Source: Anaerolineaceae bacterium
GTDB taxonomy: Bacteria; Chloroflexota; Anaerolineae; Promineifilales; Promineifilaceae
Assembly: GCA_002699125.1 (NCBI GenBank)
Contig: PABI01000125.1
Coordinates: 1 to 64,000 of the forward strand
DNA length: 64,000 nucleotides
Direction: 5' to 3'
Below are positions 1 to 9,463 of this stretch, piece by piece (the first letter of the stretch is position 1; each line of letters opens with the position of its first letter). The notes under the pieces are model-generated. The model saw only the letters and a list, made by a program, of their open reading frames with translations. It did not search any database and had not been told where the DNA came from. A program made the position numbers and the translations under genes.

Positions 1-1
1 C

Positions 2-436
2 GGTCCCTTCATTGTCTCCATCCTCCAGTCGCGCACGCCCTGGCAGGTGTCCCATCAGGCCATCGTTCCTGACGAGATGGCCGTCATTGCCAACACCCTC
101 ATCGCCTGGGCCGATGCGGGCGTAAATTTGATTTTGACCACTGGCGGCACCGGTTTTTCCCCCCGCGACATCACGCCCGAAGCTACCCGCAGCGTCATCG
201 AGCGGGAAACGCCCGGCATTGCCGAAGCGCTGCGCGCTGAAAGCTTAAAGATCACCCGCCACGCTATGCTATCGCGCGCTGTAGCCGGCATTCGCGGGCG
301 GACCCTGATCATCAACATGCCGGGCAGCCCCAAAGCGGTACGGGAAAACATGGATGTGCTGCTGCCCATCCTGCCTCACGCCCTGGACCTGCTCACCGAA
401 GCGCCAGACAGCGAGAGCCAGCACCGGCAAGTTTAA
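2..436 (+). CDS. MoaB/Mog-type molybdopterin biosynthesis protein (5' end missing)
   Basis: The reading frame is open from the first bases of the window, so the start lies upstream. About 145 C-terminal residues are seen. The stretch [11 protein letters not shown] followed by TPEAT is the conserved substrate-binding loop of the MoCF_biosynth fold, and the later NMPGSPKAV is also typical. Family members adenylylate molybdopterin (Mog/MoaB) before molybdate insertion. Whether this one is MoaB, Mog or a CinA-like relative cannot be decided without the N-terminus. A molybdenum-cofactor role would fit the fdhD gene near 56.6 kb, which serves formate dehydrogenase, but the two are far apart. A strong hairpin follows the stop. 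Confidence 0.8.
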   Translation, partial: GPFIVSILQSRTPWQVSHQAIVPDEMAVIANTLIAWADAGVNLILTTGGTGFSPRDITPEATRSVIERETPGIAEALRAESLKITRHAMLSRAVAGIRGRTLIINMPGSPKAVRENMDVLLPILPHALDLLTEAPDSESQHRQV

Positions 437-442
437 GTAACT

Positions 443-482
443 GGAGATTGGAGATTGAGCTTTCGCTCAATCTCCAATCTCC
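443..482. terminator. Perfect 18-bp hairpin after the molybdopterin gene
   Basis: Bases 443-460 and 465-482 are exact reverse complements around a 4-base loop (TTTC). The arm is itself built from a near-repeat of the word GGAGATT. It lies 6 bases after the stop codon and may end transcription, although the tail is only weakly T-rich. Similar word-built hairpins lie in other gaps of this window. Confidence 0.6.
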
Positions 483-507
483 TCATCATTTTTGTCTCCA
501 GACGTAT

Positions 508-534
508 GGATTCTCGCCTTCGCGGGAATGACGG
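508..534. repeat. REP-like element, GGATTC...GGGAATGAC type
   Basis: A short palindromic unit of the widespread form GGATTCYCGCCTKCGCGGGAATGAC. Related copies lie at about 16304-16333 and, as an inverted pair, at 34236-34306. It sits just ahead of the rlmI-like gene. Confidence 0.5.
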
Positions 535-547
535 TTCGTAAAATCCC

Positions 548-1753
548 ATGCATTCAATTACCGGCCAACTCAGTTTGAAACCCGGCAGGGAAAAATCGGT
601 CTTGAACCGGCATCCCTGGCTATTTTCCGGGGCAATTGCCAGAGTGGAAGGCGAGCCGCAGCCAGGAGATTTGGTACAGGTTTTGGATGGGAACGGCCGT
701 TTCCTGGCAACCGGCTACTTCAATCCCCATTCACAAATCCGGGTGCGCCTGCTCAGTTGGGATGCGGATGAACTGATTGATGATGGGTTTTGGAACGGCC
801 GTCTTCAGCAAGCCAAGCGCCACCGCCAACAGCTCAATCTGGAACCGGCCACCACCGCCTACCGCCTGGTCCACGCCGAAGCCGACGGCCTGCCCGGCCT
901 CATCGTCGATAAATACGGTGACTTTCTGGTGATGCAGTCGCTCACGGCGGGCATTGAGGCGCAAAAAGAAACCATCCTGGCCGCGCTCAACCAAATCTGG
1001 CAGCCCAAAGGGATCGTCGAACGTTCCGACGCCGACGTGCGCCAGAAGGAAGGGCTGCCCGTTATCAACCGTGTGGCCAGTGGAGAAGCCCCGCCGGAAA
1101 CGCTGGTCATTCAAGAGAACGGCATCCAGTTCGGCGTCAATTTGCTGGGCGGGCATAAAAGTGGTTTTTATCTGGATCAGCGGGAGAATCGGACGGCCGT
1201 AACCCAACCGCATCACGTCGCCAACAAAACCTTCCTCAACGTCTTCGCCTACACGGGCGGCTTTGGTTTGTATGCCATTGCCAACGGGGCGCAGCAGGTG
1301 ACTCACGTAGATAGTTCTTACGATGCGTTGGCATTGGCTGAGCAAAATGTAGGGTGCAATGGGTGGAAACGGCCGCAGGATGAATATCTGGCCGGCGACG
1401 CCTTTGAGGTTTTGCGCCACTACCGCGACACGAACCAGACGTTTGACATCATCGTGCTGGACCCGCCCAAATTTGCCCACAGCCAGCGCGACGTGGAACG
1501 GGCTTGCCGCGGCTACAAAGATTTAAACTGGCTGGCGCTGCGGTTGCTGCCGCCGGGCGGTTTGCTGGCTACCTTCTCCTGCTCTGGTCTCATCAGCGCC
1601 GACCTGTTCCAGAAGGTTCTGTTTGGTGCGGCCGTTGATGCCGGACGGCAAGTACAAATCATCCAGACCCTCACTCAGGGACCAGACCATCCGGTGCTGC
1701 TGACGTTTCCTGAATCTGCATACTTGAAGGGTTTTTTGTGTCGAGTTTGGTAA
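548..1753 (+). CDS. rlmI: RlmI-like 23S rRNA (cytosine-C5) methyltransferase
   Basis: A 401-residue SAM-dependent RNA methyltransferase. The N-terminal ~80 residues form a PUA-like RNA-binding domain (PWLFSGAIARVEG, GYFNPHSQIRVR). The central EEHEY-type domain has VHAEADGLPGLIVDKYGD. The Rossmann methyltransferase domain shows motif I (NVFAYTGGFGLYA), motif IV (IIVLDPPKFA) and the catalytic cysteine motif TFSCSG. Length and motif order match RlmI, which makes m5C1962 in E. coli 23S rRNA. The first ATG after the REP-like element gives a full PUA domain, so I keep it. The extended -10 promoter of the next gene lies just past its stop codon. Confidence 0.9.
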   Translation: MHSITGQLSLKPGREKSVLNRHPWLFSGAIARVEGEPQPGDLVQVLDGNGRFLATGYFNPHSQIRVRLLSWDADELIDDGFWNGRLQQAKRHRQQLNLEPATTAYRLVHAEADGLPGLIVDKYGDFLVMQSLTAGIEAQKETILAALNQIWQPKGIVERSDADVRQKEGLPVINRVASGEAPPETLVIQENGIQFGVNLLGGHKSGFYLDQRENRTAVTQPHHVANKTFLNVFAYTGGFGLYAIANGAQQVTHVDSSYDALALAEQNVGCNGWKRPQDEYLAGDAFEVLRHYRDTNQTFDIIVLDPPKFAHSQRDVERACRGYKDLNWLALRLLPPGGLLATFSCSGLISADLFQKVLFGAAVDAGRQVQIIQTLTQGPDHPVLLTFPESAYLKGFLCRVW

Positions 1754-1769
1754 TTTTCCCAAAAGTGTA

Positions 1770-1778
1770 TGCTATAAT
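1770..1778 (+). promoter_or_regulatory. Extended -10 promoter (TGCTATAAT) for the DUF433 gene
   Basis: A perfect TATAAT with an upstream TGn lies 18 bases before the start codon region and just past the rlmI stop. No good -35 hexamer is seen at 17 bases. A GAGGTG ribosome-binding site at 1785-1790 precedes the ATG at 1797 by 6 bases. Confidence 0.55.
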
Positions 1779-1796
1779 GCCGCCGAGGTGATTTAG

Positions 1797-2129
1797 ATGG
1801 CAACAACAATTGGCACAAGGACCATTCCCCTGCAAGAAGAGCGCGACGGAACCCTTCGCGTTATCGGTACGCGCATTCCCCTGGATACTATCATTTATGC
1901 TTATCTCAATGGGGAAAGTGCTGAAGAGATTGTAGACAGTTTCGACTTGCTAAAACTGGCAGATGTGTATGCCATCATCAGCTACTATTTGGACCGGCAA
2001 GAAGAAATCAATACATATTTACAAAAGCGCCAAAAAGAAGCTGATCTATTGCAAGAAAAAATAGAAGCCCGCTTTCCCTCCTCTAATATACGCCAACGAC
2101 TATTAGCCAGACAAAAAAATAATGATTAA
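1797..2129 (+). CDS. DUF433 family protein (putative antitoxin)
   Basis: A 110-residue protein with the DUF433 pattern: RVIGTRIPLDTIIYAYLNG, then GESAEEIVDSFDLLKLADVYAIISYYL. This is a small winged-helix-like domain usually found as the antitoxin-like partner of a DUF5615 PIN-like protein. The start is supported by GAGGTG at 6 bases. Its last 8 bases overlap the start of the next frame, as in translationally coupled toxin-antitoxin pairs. The C-terminal third is charged and helical. Confidence 0.75.
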   Translation: MATTIGTRTIPLQEERDGTLRVIGTRIPLDTIIYAYLNGESAEEIVDSFDLLKLADVYAIISYYLDRQEEINTYLQKRQKEADLLQEKIEARFPSSNIRQRLLARQKNND

Positions 2130-2307
2130 GCTGGCCACCGATGAAAATTTCAATGGCAAAATAATTCGCGGTATCTGGCGTCGTAATCCGGATATCGATA
2201 TTGTTCGGGTACAGGATAGCCCGGTTTTTGAGGGGGATGTGCTTTTATTGGCCGCTTGCAGTATTGAGGGGGAATGGGAAGGGCAAATTCACTACCTTCC
2301 CCTATAA
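2122..2307 (+). pseudogene. Truncated DUF5615 PIN-like toxin
   Basis: The frame begins MIKLATDENFNGKIIRGI, the diagnostic start of DUF5615 proteins including the first acidic cluster (DEN). It continues to IDIVRVQDSPVFEGD and then departs from the family, ending after 61 residues. Intact members are about 110-120 residues and carry later acidic residues (THD-type motif) needed for a PIN-like active site. These are absent. The tail around LLAACSIEGEWEG reads as unrelated sequence. It is therefore probably a dead toxin beside an intact DUF433 partner. It ends 12 bases before the convergent cyclase gene. Confidence 0.6.
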
Positions 2308-2318
2308 ACCGTATCAAC

Positions 2319-5300
2319 TCACAACTCTGGTAATTGAATTCCCTGAGCGTCGGCCAGTTCCTGGGCGTGTTGGCTGAGACGCTCGCTTTGGCTTTTGTTA
2401 CCCACGGCCGCTTCATGAGCCGCCCAGGTCCACAGAGTGCGGGCTTGATCCCGGGCGGAGGCCACACCACCGCCGTTTACCGTCGAATACAGGCGTAAAC
2501 TTTCGGCAAAGCAGTCTGAAGCGGTGTAGGCAATGTTGTCGATTTGCAACGGCCGTATCCCCTCCCCTCCTTGCGCCAACACACAGGCCAGGCCATACCA
2601 GGCAAACCCCAGCGCCGTTTCGCTCTCCTGCATCGCCGCCTTGCGATGGGCCCGGTTGGCAAAACGCAGCGCCAACTCTGGCTGCCCCTTACCCAGGTAG
2701 GCCAGCGCCTGATAAATATAAACCCGCGGACTGTCATACCAGCCGGCCATCTTGGCAAAATTTTCCACCATTTGCACCACCAGGCGCACCGACCGCTCCG
2801 CAGCATCATAACTGCCCAAATCCACCAGCGCCGCGCCTAAATTTGTGCGCACCTTCATGATTTCCAGCTGGTTGTCCAGCCCGTTGACGATGGCCAATGC
2901 CTTGCGGTAAAAAGGAACGGCCGCACCCGACTGACCCCGCAACCGGGAGGTTTCACCCAATAAATTTAACGTCTGGCCAATCGCCAGCTGATCCTCAAGC
3001 TCGCGGTAAATCTTCATCGCCGCCAGCAGCCAATGCAGCGCTTTGTCAAAGCGTCCCAGCCGCTTATTGATTTCCCCCAAAGCCCGGTTGGCCAGCGCCA
3101 GCGCCGGGCGATTATCCAGGCGATCCAGCAACGCCGACTGTCCTTTGAGCTGCGCCAGATATTGTTCAACTGGTCGGTAGCGGCCAATTCTGATGTGCTG
3201 GTCGCATGACTGCCGCAGACAAAGCGTTAGCAGCTCAGGTTCATCCAGCCGCTGCGCCGTTTCCAGGGCGCGGTAGGTGGCTAACAATGCCATTTCCAAA
3301 TCCCCTTGGTGCAGCAGCGCTGTACTCTTGTGCAGCATAGCTCGCACCCAGGTTGATTCGGCATTCACCAGCCAGGAAACGCGCTCGGCCTGCTGGGCGC
3401 TTTCCAGCATCGACACATAATCCGCCTGGTACTCTTGAATTTCGGCCAGGCCGTTCCAGGCGCGGGCCTGGAGCAGTAAATCACCATCTTCTTCGGCCGT
3501 AAAGCGCATGGTCATGTAGGTTTGGGCCGCCTCCACCAGACGGGCCTGCTGTAGCAGCAGCTCGCCCAAATCTTCCTGCAAACGCAGCTGCCAGATGGCG
3601 TAATGGGGCATCTCTGTCAGCAAAGCCAACGAGCGACAGTAGTAAACGGTGGCCATTTCATTGTTGAAGGTATCTTCAGCCCGCTGCGCCGCCATTTCAT
3701 ACAGTTCAGCAGCGGTAGATTTTTCTTCAGCCAATTCGTAATGCTCGGCAATGGTGCTGGCATATTCAGAGATACGCTCGCCGCTTTGTTGGGCCAGCCA
3801 GTCAGCCACTTGCTTATGGTAGATGGGGCGCGCCCGCAGCAAAACCGATTCATAGGTAATCTGGTGCAGGATGGCGTGTTTAAACAGGTAGGCGTTGGTC
3901 CCGGCAAAACCGGAAGATTGGCGGCGGAAGATCATTTCGCGCTTTTCTAGCGCTTGCAACGCGGTGCGGGTCTGGTTTGGGTCCAAGGGTTCATCAGCGG
4001 CGGCGTTCATTTGAAACACGGCCGTATCCCAAAAAACCCGTCCCACCACTGCCGCCCGCTGCAATGTTACCCGCTCCATGTTGGTCAGCCGGTCCAGACG
4101 GCCCTGCAAAACTGAGGTAATGTTGGGCGGTACCCGCACTTCAGTAAGCTGGTTGCGCCGCAGCTGCCATTGGTCCTGCCCGGCAATAATCACCCCGTCC
4201 TCAATGAGCACCTTGATCAGCTCTTCTACGTAAAACGGATTACCCTCAGCCTGCTGCAAAATGAGGTCGGACAAGTCGGCCGGAATTTCCGGCAGCTTCT
4301 GTAAAATTTCGACCACCAACTGCTGGCTTTCGTCTGGAGAGAGATTGTCGATCTGGATATTCTTGCCGGGCAACGGCCGTTCCCGATACCCACCGCCAGT
4401 TTGACTATCCTGCGGGCGAGTGACGCCAATGATAAGCAGGGGTGCCTTGCTGCAGCTGTCGGCCAGATAACGCAGAAAATCCAGCGACGCCTCATCGGCC
4501 CAATGTAAATCTTCTAGAAATAGCAAAACGGCCGAATTATGTGCCGCAATCACCTCAAAAAATGTGGCCAAATATTCATACGCCGCCGCCCGCAGCTGCG
4601 GCGCTTCGCCCGTCTGTCCCAACGACTGCACCTTCGTCGTTAGGTCCAGCCCAATGAGCTGCCCAATGACGTTAGCCCGCATACGAATATCATCATTCTC
4701 CTGGCCGATGAACTGGCCCATGCCCTGCACCAATTTTTCTTCGGCAATGGCTGGCGGATCGTTGTCCTGAATCTCAAAATAGGTGGCCAAAATATCGCGG
4801 ATGAGGCCAAAAGGAAGCTGGCTAATTTGCTGATAGGTGCGCCCTTTAAACACGGGCACCTCATAAGGCAGCGCCCGCACCCAATTGTTAAACTCATGCA
4901 CCAGGCGAGACTTGCCCACGCCGGCATCGCCCGTAATGGTCAAAATCTGGCCCACGCGATCCTCGACTGCCTGCTGCAGCATATCCTTTAGCTGTTGCAG
5001 CTCAGCCACACGCCCCACCATGCGCGTTTCTACACCCTCAACGCCCCGCCCGGAAGCGTAAAACAGGCGCGGCTTAATGCCCAAAACCAGATAAACCTGG
5101 ATTGGCTCTGAACGGCCGCGTATATTCACCAAACCCAGAGGTTCCACATTAAACCGGTCATGCACCAGCATGTAGGTATCATGGGCAATCAGAATTCCCC
5201 CGGGCGGTGCTGATTTCTCCAGACGGCTGGCCACGTTCACGGCATCACCAATGACGGTGAATTCTTCACCACTGCCCACCCGCCCCAACATCACTGGCCC

Positions 5301-5813
5301 GGTATTGATGCCTATGCGAATTTGCAAGCCGCGTAAATGAGCCAACTCTGTTTCTGTAAGCTCATCGGTCCCTACCCTTTCTGACACAAAATCGCTTAGA
5401 GCCGCCCGCATTTGCAAGGCAGCCCGCAAAGCCCGCTCGGCATCATCTTCGTGCGCTACCGGTGCGCCAAACAGGCCCATCACGGCTTCGCCCATGTGCT
5501 TGTCGATCGTACCGTCCTGGTTGGTGATCGCACTGTCCAGGCGTCGCCACAGCACGTTCATGATGTTTAAGATATTTGTGTCGGGGAGAGAGTCTGTGCC
5601 CGTATTGATACCGGTAATGTTGGCAAAGAGGATGGAAACTTGCTTACGCTGCGCGGTTCTAACCGCGTGATAATTTTGAGTTGCCTGATCAAACTGCGCC
5701 AATCTTTCTTGCAGGGCAGCAATAGTGGTATCGACAACAGCATCCCCCAGGATGACGCGCTGTTCCTCCAGTGAGGAAATAGCCTGTTGTAGTTGTTCCT
5801 GCTCACTCATCAA
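2319..5813 (-). CDS. Class III cyclase-like domain + AAA ATPase + TPR protein, paralogue A (metal site lost)
   Basis: A 1164-residue signalling protein. After a ~55-residue helical lead comes a class III nucleotide cyclase homology domain (about 55-245), then an AAA_16/NTPase domain with Walker A GDAGVGKS at 295-302 and Walker B VLLFLEDLHWAD, then a long TPR-like helical array to the C-terminus. The order cyclase-NTPase-TPR is that of soluble adenylyl cyclase (ADCY10). The two metal-binding aspartates are replaced: FANI (Asn65) and MGEAV (Glu109). Lys105 and the transition-state pair Asn193/Arg197 (GDAVNVASRLE) are intact. Alone it should be catalytically weak or dead; paired with the upstream paralogue B it could supply the missing half. 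It lies 88 bases after B on the same strand, suggesting one transcript. Cyclase product (cAMP or cGMP) is not decidable. Confidence 0.85.
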   Translation of the reverse strand: MMSEQEQLQQAISSLEEQRVILGDAVVDTTIAALQERLAQFDQATQNYHAVRTAQRKQVSILFANITGINTGTDSLPDTNILNIMNVLWRRLDSAITNQDGTIDKHMGEAVMGLFGAPVAHEDDAERALRAALQMRAALSDFVSERVGTDELTETELAHLRGLQIRIGINTGPVMLGRVGSGEEFTVIGDAVNVASRLEKSAPPGGILIAHDTYMLVHDRFNVEPLGLVNIRGRSEPIQVYLVLGIKPRLFYASGRGVEGVETRMVGRVAELQQLKDMLQQAVEDRVGQILTITGDAGVGKSRLVHEFNNWVRALPYEVPVFKGRTYQQISQLPFGLIRDILATYFEIQDNDPPAIAEEKLVQGMGQFIGQENDDIRMRANVIGQLIGLDLTTKVQSLGQTGEAPQLRAAAYEYLATFFEVIAAHNSAVLLFLEDLHWADEASLDFLRYLADSCSKAPLLIIGVTRPQDSQTGGGYRERPLPGKNIQIDNLSPDESQQLVVEILQKLPEIPADLSDLILQQAEGNPFYVEELIKVLIEDGVIIAGQDQWQLRRNQLTEVRVPPNITSVLQGRLDRLTNMERVTLQRAAVVGRVFWDTAVFQMNAAADEPLDPNQTRTALQALEKREMIFRRQSSGFAGTNAYLFKHAILHQITYESVLLRARPIYHKQVADWLAQQSGERISEYASTIAEHYELAEEKSTAAELYEMAAQRAEDTFNNEMATVYYCRSLALLTEMPHYAIWQLRLQEDLGELLLQQARLVEAAQTYMTMRFTAEEDGDLLLQARAWNGLAEIQEYQADYVSMLESAQQAERVSWLVNAESTWVRAMLHKSTALLHQGDLEMALLATYRALETAQRLDEPELLTLCLRQSCDQHIRIGRYRPVEQYLAQLKGQSALLDRLDNRPALALANRALGEINKRLGRFDKALHWLLAAMKIYRELEDQLAIGQTLNLLGETSRLRGQSGAAVPFYRKALAIVNGLDNQLEIMKVRTNLGAALVDLGSYDAAERSVRLVVQMVENFAKMAGWYDSPRVYIYQALAYLGKGQPELALRFANRAHRKAAMQESETALGFAWYGLACVLAQGGEGIRPLQIDNIAYTASDCFAESLRLYSTVNGGGVASARDQARTLWTWAAHEAAVGNKSQSERLSQHAQELADAQGIQLPEL

Positions 5814-5901
5814 TACGGCTCTATTTACAATTTCAGGACTTACAGATTATACGTCAAACACAACGCGTGGCACGTGCGATCTTTCGGTCAAGCACCACAC
5901 A

Positions 5902-8900
5902 TCATTCTAGATGATAGTCCCGGCTAATTTTTTCAGCTTCGGCCTGCAGCACCTGCGCCTGCTCCAGATCTTCACGTAGTCGCTCGTAGGTCGCCCAATG
6001 TTGCAGGGTCAGCAGAAGTTCATCCACCGTGGCCTCACCTATCTCGCTTAACAAACGATGGCTGTGGCTAAAACAGTCGGCGGCATTTACGGGCCGCTGT
6101 TGGACAGTCACCTGGCGATCTTTGGCCGGTTCTTTGGCCAACACCATTCCCAGCACGCGCCAGGCAACGGCCGTAACTCGCCGTGCCTCGCGGCCAAATT
6201 GTTGTTTGCGCACCGCCAGAGCCACCTCTACCGCCGAGCATGCCTGGGATAACGCCTCATCCAGCAAATGATCTTCTAAAAAGAGTTGGGCCAAACCGGA
6301 AACCGCCTGGCTAATAGGCAACGGCCGTTCCAAACCCCGGGCCAAACGCAATGTTTTTTCCAGCCAATTGTACGCTAATTGCAGATGATCTTCCTTCGCT
6401 TCCATGTCGGAAATCGATTGGGGATTGGCGACCGCCTGCAACAAATGCAGCTGGCCCAAACAGCAGCTGACCTGCATGCGCAGCACGTCATTGTCACTTT
6501 TGTCTGCCTGGGTAAAGGCACGCTGCAAGTAGGTGGCGCTTTGTTCATAATTTGCCTGGTGCATGGCAATCATGCCTAAATGGCGCAGCGCCAACACCAT
6601 GCTGTACACATCGCCCAAGTCACGCGCGTAATGAAGACAGGTTGTGTAGTGGGAAACGGCCGTTTGCCAATCACGCTGCTCCCTGGCAATATGGCCTAAC
6701 TGCGCCTGCATCAGCGCTTCCCAAATAGGTTCATCCAGCTCATGGAACCGCTGCCGGGCCGTTTCTACGGTATTCCGGGCACGCTCGTAATGGCCTGATT
6801 CACGGGCAATGTGCCCTAACAACGCCTGCATGTGCGCCTTGGGTTGTGCCGGACCAGCTTCTTTAATATTGTTGTAGAGTGTTTTGCCAATTTGCACGGC
6901 CGTATGCTGCTCGCCAACCAAAACCAATACCCAGCCCAGCGCTGCCTGGGCCAATAGTTGCGCATCTGCCAGTGCTGCTGCCTCCGCCACCTCATTGGCA
7001 TCGTTGGCGGCATTGAGCGCCAGCGACAGCTCATCTTGCAGCAGGTAGCACATAAACAACCCCAACTGCCCCCGCACAACAGCTTCTTGCTCGTCTGCAG
7101 ATTCAGCCGCAGCGATCATTGCCTGGTATGCTTTGGTTGCATCCATAAACTGGGCCAGCAAACGCAGCATTTGCCCCAGCCCTTCATTTAGGGACATGCG
7201 GTAGGCTTCGGTTTCTGCTGACTCAGGCAGCAATTTTAACGCCTGATGGTAATAGGTGACGGCCGTTTCCGGGGCACGCTCCCGGCGGGCTTGCTCGGCG
7301 GCACGACCGTACCACACCGCCCCCTGGTTAAATTTCTCGGCCCGCTCTAAATGGTAAGCCACCATACCGGCCAGCCGGATCATTTTCTCATTGTCCTGCG
7401 TCACAAACCAGGCAGCAAGACGGGCGTGGGCATGTTGACCAGCCGCCACCGGCAATGAACTATAGGCAACCTGCTGCAAAACATCGTGGCTAAACGCAAA
7501 TTCTTGCGTGCCGGCAAACGCTGAATTTTTCCGTCGATAGATCCAGCCCAAGTCTACGAGCTCGCCTAAAACGGCCGTTAACTCGTCCCAGGTCAATGGT
7601 TGATCATCTTCCGAGCCAATTTGCAGCAGCACCATGTCCCAGAAAAATGGCCCCATCACGGCCGCCCGCTGTATCACTGTGCGAATCGGCGGCGACATAT
7701 GTTCCAGATGGTTGTTCAGCAGCTTGGGTAATGAAAGTGTCGTTGGCAAATCTGCCAGATTTCCCATGCGCACGTACCAGCGATTGCTGGAAGTGTCGAT
7801 AACGCCCTCCTGAATGAGAATTTTGACCAACTCTGTCAGGTGGCGTGGATTGCCCTCCGCCCCAGTAACGATCATCTCGCTCAGGCGCAGCGGCACTTGC
7901 TCCGCCTGATGCAGCAGTTCAGACAGCAAATGGCGGCTGTCGATAAGTGACAACGGTTCAAGGTTAATGTGATGGTAGGTCAACTGGTCATGATCTTCAG
8001 CCACGTGCCAAGACGGCCGTTTCTCCACCAAATCGGGCTGGGCCAGGCACACAACCAGCAAGGGCAGTTCATGGCATTCGGTGATGAGATAATCGAGCAG
8101 ATCAAACGACCATTCATCCGCCCAGTGAATATCTTCCAGGAAAAGAACGGCCGCATCATTGTTCTGGCAAACGGCCGAAAAATACGTTACCAAATCATGA
8201 AAAGCACGTTCGTGCAGCAAACGTGGATCTTCCTTCTCCTCCGGCAATAAGTCGCTGTTTGAGAAATCGAATCCCAGGAGCTGACCAATGGTGTGGGCCT
8301 TTGCCAAATTTCCCGTTTCTTCTGGCCCCAATTGGGCCATCAAGCCCCGGACCAATTTTTCACGGGCCACGGTGGCACTGTTGCGCCGATGGATCTCAAA
8401 ATGGTTCACAAACAGATCGCGGATAAGGTTGTACGGCCGTTGCATCACGCTGCGATCTGCCCCACCCCGATAAAGAGCAACCTGATCCGGCCACAACCCC
8501 AGCATACGCTCAAATTCATATAACAAGCGTGACTTGCCGATGCCCGCTTCCCCCACAATCGTCACCACCTGCACCAGACCAGACTCAATCGTCCCTTGCA
8601 GCACATCCTGCAGTTGGCCAATCTCTTGCGTCCGCCCCACCATGCGCGTTTCCAAAAAGCTGGTGCCTCGATTGCCTCGCTGAAACGCATGAGGTTTCTC
8701 CCCAACGATGACATAGCCACGCGCATTGCCCGCCTTCCCATTTAACGTCAGGCCCTCTCGGGTTTCGGCATCAAAAAACGGGTGAATTTGTTCATAAATC
8801 TGATGGGAAACCAAAACGCCACCAACTGGCGCCTGCTGCTCCAGCTGGTGAGCCATCGTCACCGTGTCTCCCATAATGGAATATTCCCCATTGCTTCCCA

Positions 8901-9405
8901 AGGAGCCTAGCAGCACAGAGCCATAATGTACCCCAATGCGCATGCGCAATGCCTGGTTCTGTGGCAGCGAACTATTCATCTGCCGCAGCGGACCTTCATT
9001 AAATAGCGCCAACTCCATCTGCATATCCAACGCCGCCTGCACCGCCCGCTCCTGATCGTCCTCACGCGGCACCGGCAAACCGAAAAAGGCAATGACCGCA
9101 TCCCCCACATGCTTGTCAACTCGTCCTCCCCAGGAATCAATCACACTGTCCAGCTTTTGCCACACAGCGTTAATCATATCGCGCACTTCTTCGGCATCCA
9201 TTAGCTCCGACATGGTCGTGAAGCCAGACATATCGGCAACTAAAACCGCACCCTGCACCTGCTGCGGCGTCGGCAACGGCTCAGACAGCGCTGCCAGTTT
9301 CTCACGCAGGGTAGTGATGGCGATATTAGCAACCTCTGGATTCAATGCAGCACGCTTGGCTTCCAGAGTAACAATAGCTTGTTCAATCTCTTGACGAATC
9401 AACAC
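5902..9405 (-). CDS. Class III cyclase domain + AAA ATPase + TPR protein, paralogue B (Asn/Arg lost)
   Basis: Paralogue of the downstream gene with the same layout, 1167 residues from a GTG at 9405. I prefer that start because it aligns with the paralogue's N-terminus and lies downstream of a TATAAT box; a TTG at 9468 would lie upstream of that box. The cyclase domain keeps both metal aspartates (VADMSGFT, Asp58; VGDAVIAFFG, Asp102) and Lys98. At the transition-state positions it reads GDTVTMAHQLE, so Asn becomes Thr183 and Arg becomes Gln187. The NTPase domain has Walker A GEAGIGKS and Walker B VLFLEDIHWAD. TPR-like helices fill the C-terminal half. The losses are the mirror image of those in paralogue A. 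Confidence 0.85.
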   Translation of the reverse strand: MLIRQEIEQAIVTLEAKRAALNPEVANIAITTLREKLAALSEPLPTPQQVQGAVLVADMSGFTTMSELMDAEEVRDMINAVWQKLDSVIDSWGGRVDKHVGDAVIAFFGLPVPREDDQERAVQAALDMQMELALFNEGPLRQMNSSLPQNQALRMRIGVHYGSVLLGSLGSNGEYSIMGDTVTMAHQLEQQAPVGGVLVSHQIYEQIHPFFDAETREGLTLNGKAGNARGYVIVGEKPHAFQRGNRGTSFLETRMVGRTQEIGQLQDVLQGTIESGLVQVVTIVGEAGIGKSRLLYEFERMLGLWPDQVALYRGGADRSVMQRPYNLIRDLFVNHFEIHRRNSATVAREKLVRGLMAQLGPEETGNLAKAHTIGQLLGFDFSNSDLLPEEKEDPRLLHERAFHDLVTYFSAVCQNNDAAVLFLEDIHWADEWSFDLLDYLITECHELPLLVVCLAQPDLVEKRPSWHVAEDHDQLTYHHINLEPLSLIDSRHLLSELLHQAEQVPLRLSEMIVTGAEGNPRHLTELVKILIQEGVIDTSSNRWYVRMGNLADLPTTLSLPKLLNNHLEHMSPPIRTVIQRAAVMGPFFWDMVLLQIGSEDDQPLTWDELTAVLGELVDLGWIYRRKNSAFAGTQEFAFSHDVLQQVAYSSLPVAAGQHAHARLAAWFVTQDNEKMIRLAGMVAYHLERAEKFNQGAVWYGRAAEQARRERAPETAVTYYHQALKLLPESAETEAYRMSLNEGLGQMLRLLAQFMDATKAYQAMIAAAESADEQEAVVRGQLGLFMCYLLQDELSLALNAANDANEVAEAAALADAQLLAQAALGWVLVLVGEQHTAVQIGKTLYNNIKEAGPAQPKAHMQALLGHIARESGHYERARNTVETARQRFHELDEPIWEALMQAQLGHIAREQRDWQTAVSHYTTCLHYARDLGDVYSMVLALRHLGMIAMHQANYEQSATYLQRAFTQADKSDNDVLRMQVSCCLGQLHLLQAVANPQSISDMEAKEDHLQLAYNWLEKTLRLARGLERPLPISQAVSGLAQLFLEDHLLDEALSQACSAVEVALAVRKQQFGREARRVTAVAWRVLGMVLAKEPAKDRQVTVQQRPVNAADCFSHSHRLLSEIGEATVDELLLTLQHWATYERLREDLEQAQVLQAEAEKISRDYHLE

Positions 9406-9457
9406 AACAAAATCCAAATGTATGATGGATAATAGATAGAACTTTTCCCAAATGTAT

Positions 9458-9463
9458 ATTATA
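9458..9463 (-). promoter_or_regulatory. -10 box TATAAT for the cyclase pair
   Basis: On the minus strand a perfect TATAAT lies about 53 bases before the GTG at 9405. No convincing -35 hexamer is seen. It would place the transcript start near 9451 and argues against translation from the upstream TTG. Confidence 0.4.

Noticed and set aside
443-482. A riboswitch or attenuator ahead of rlmI
   Set aside because: The hairpin is a simple perfect inverted repeat with no conserved aptamer features and follows the previous gene.
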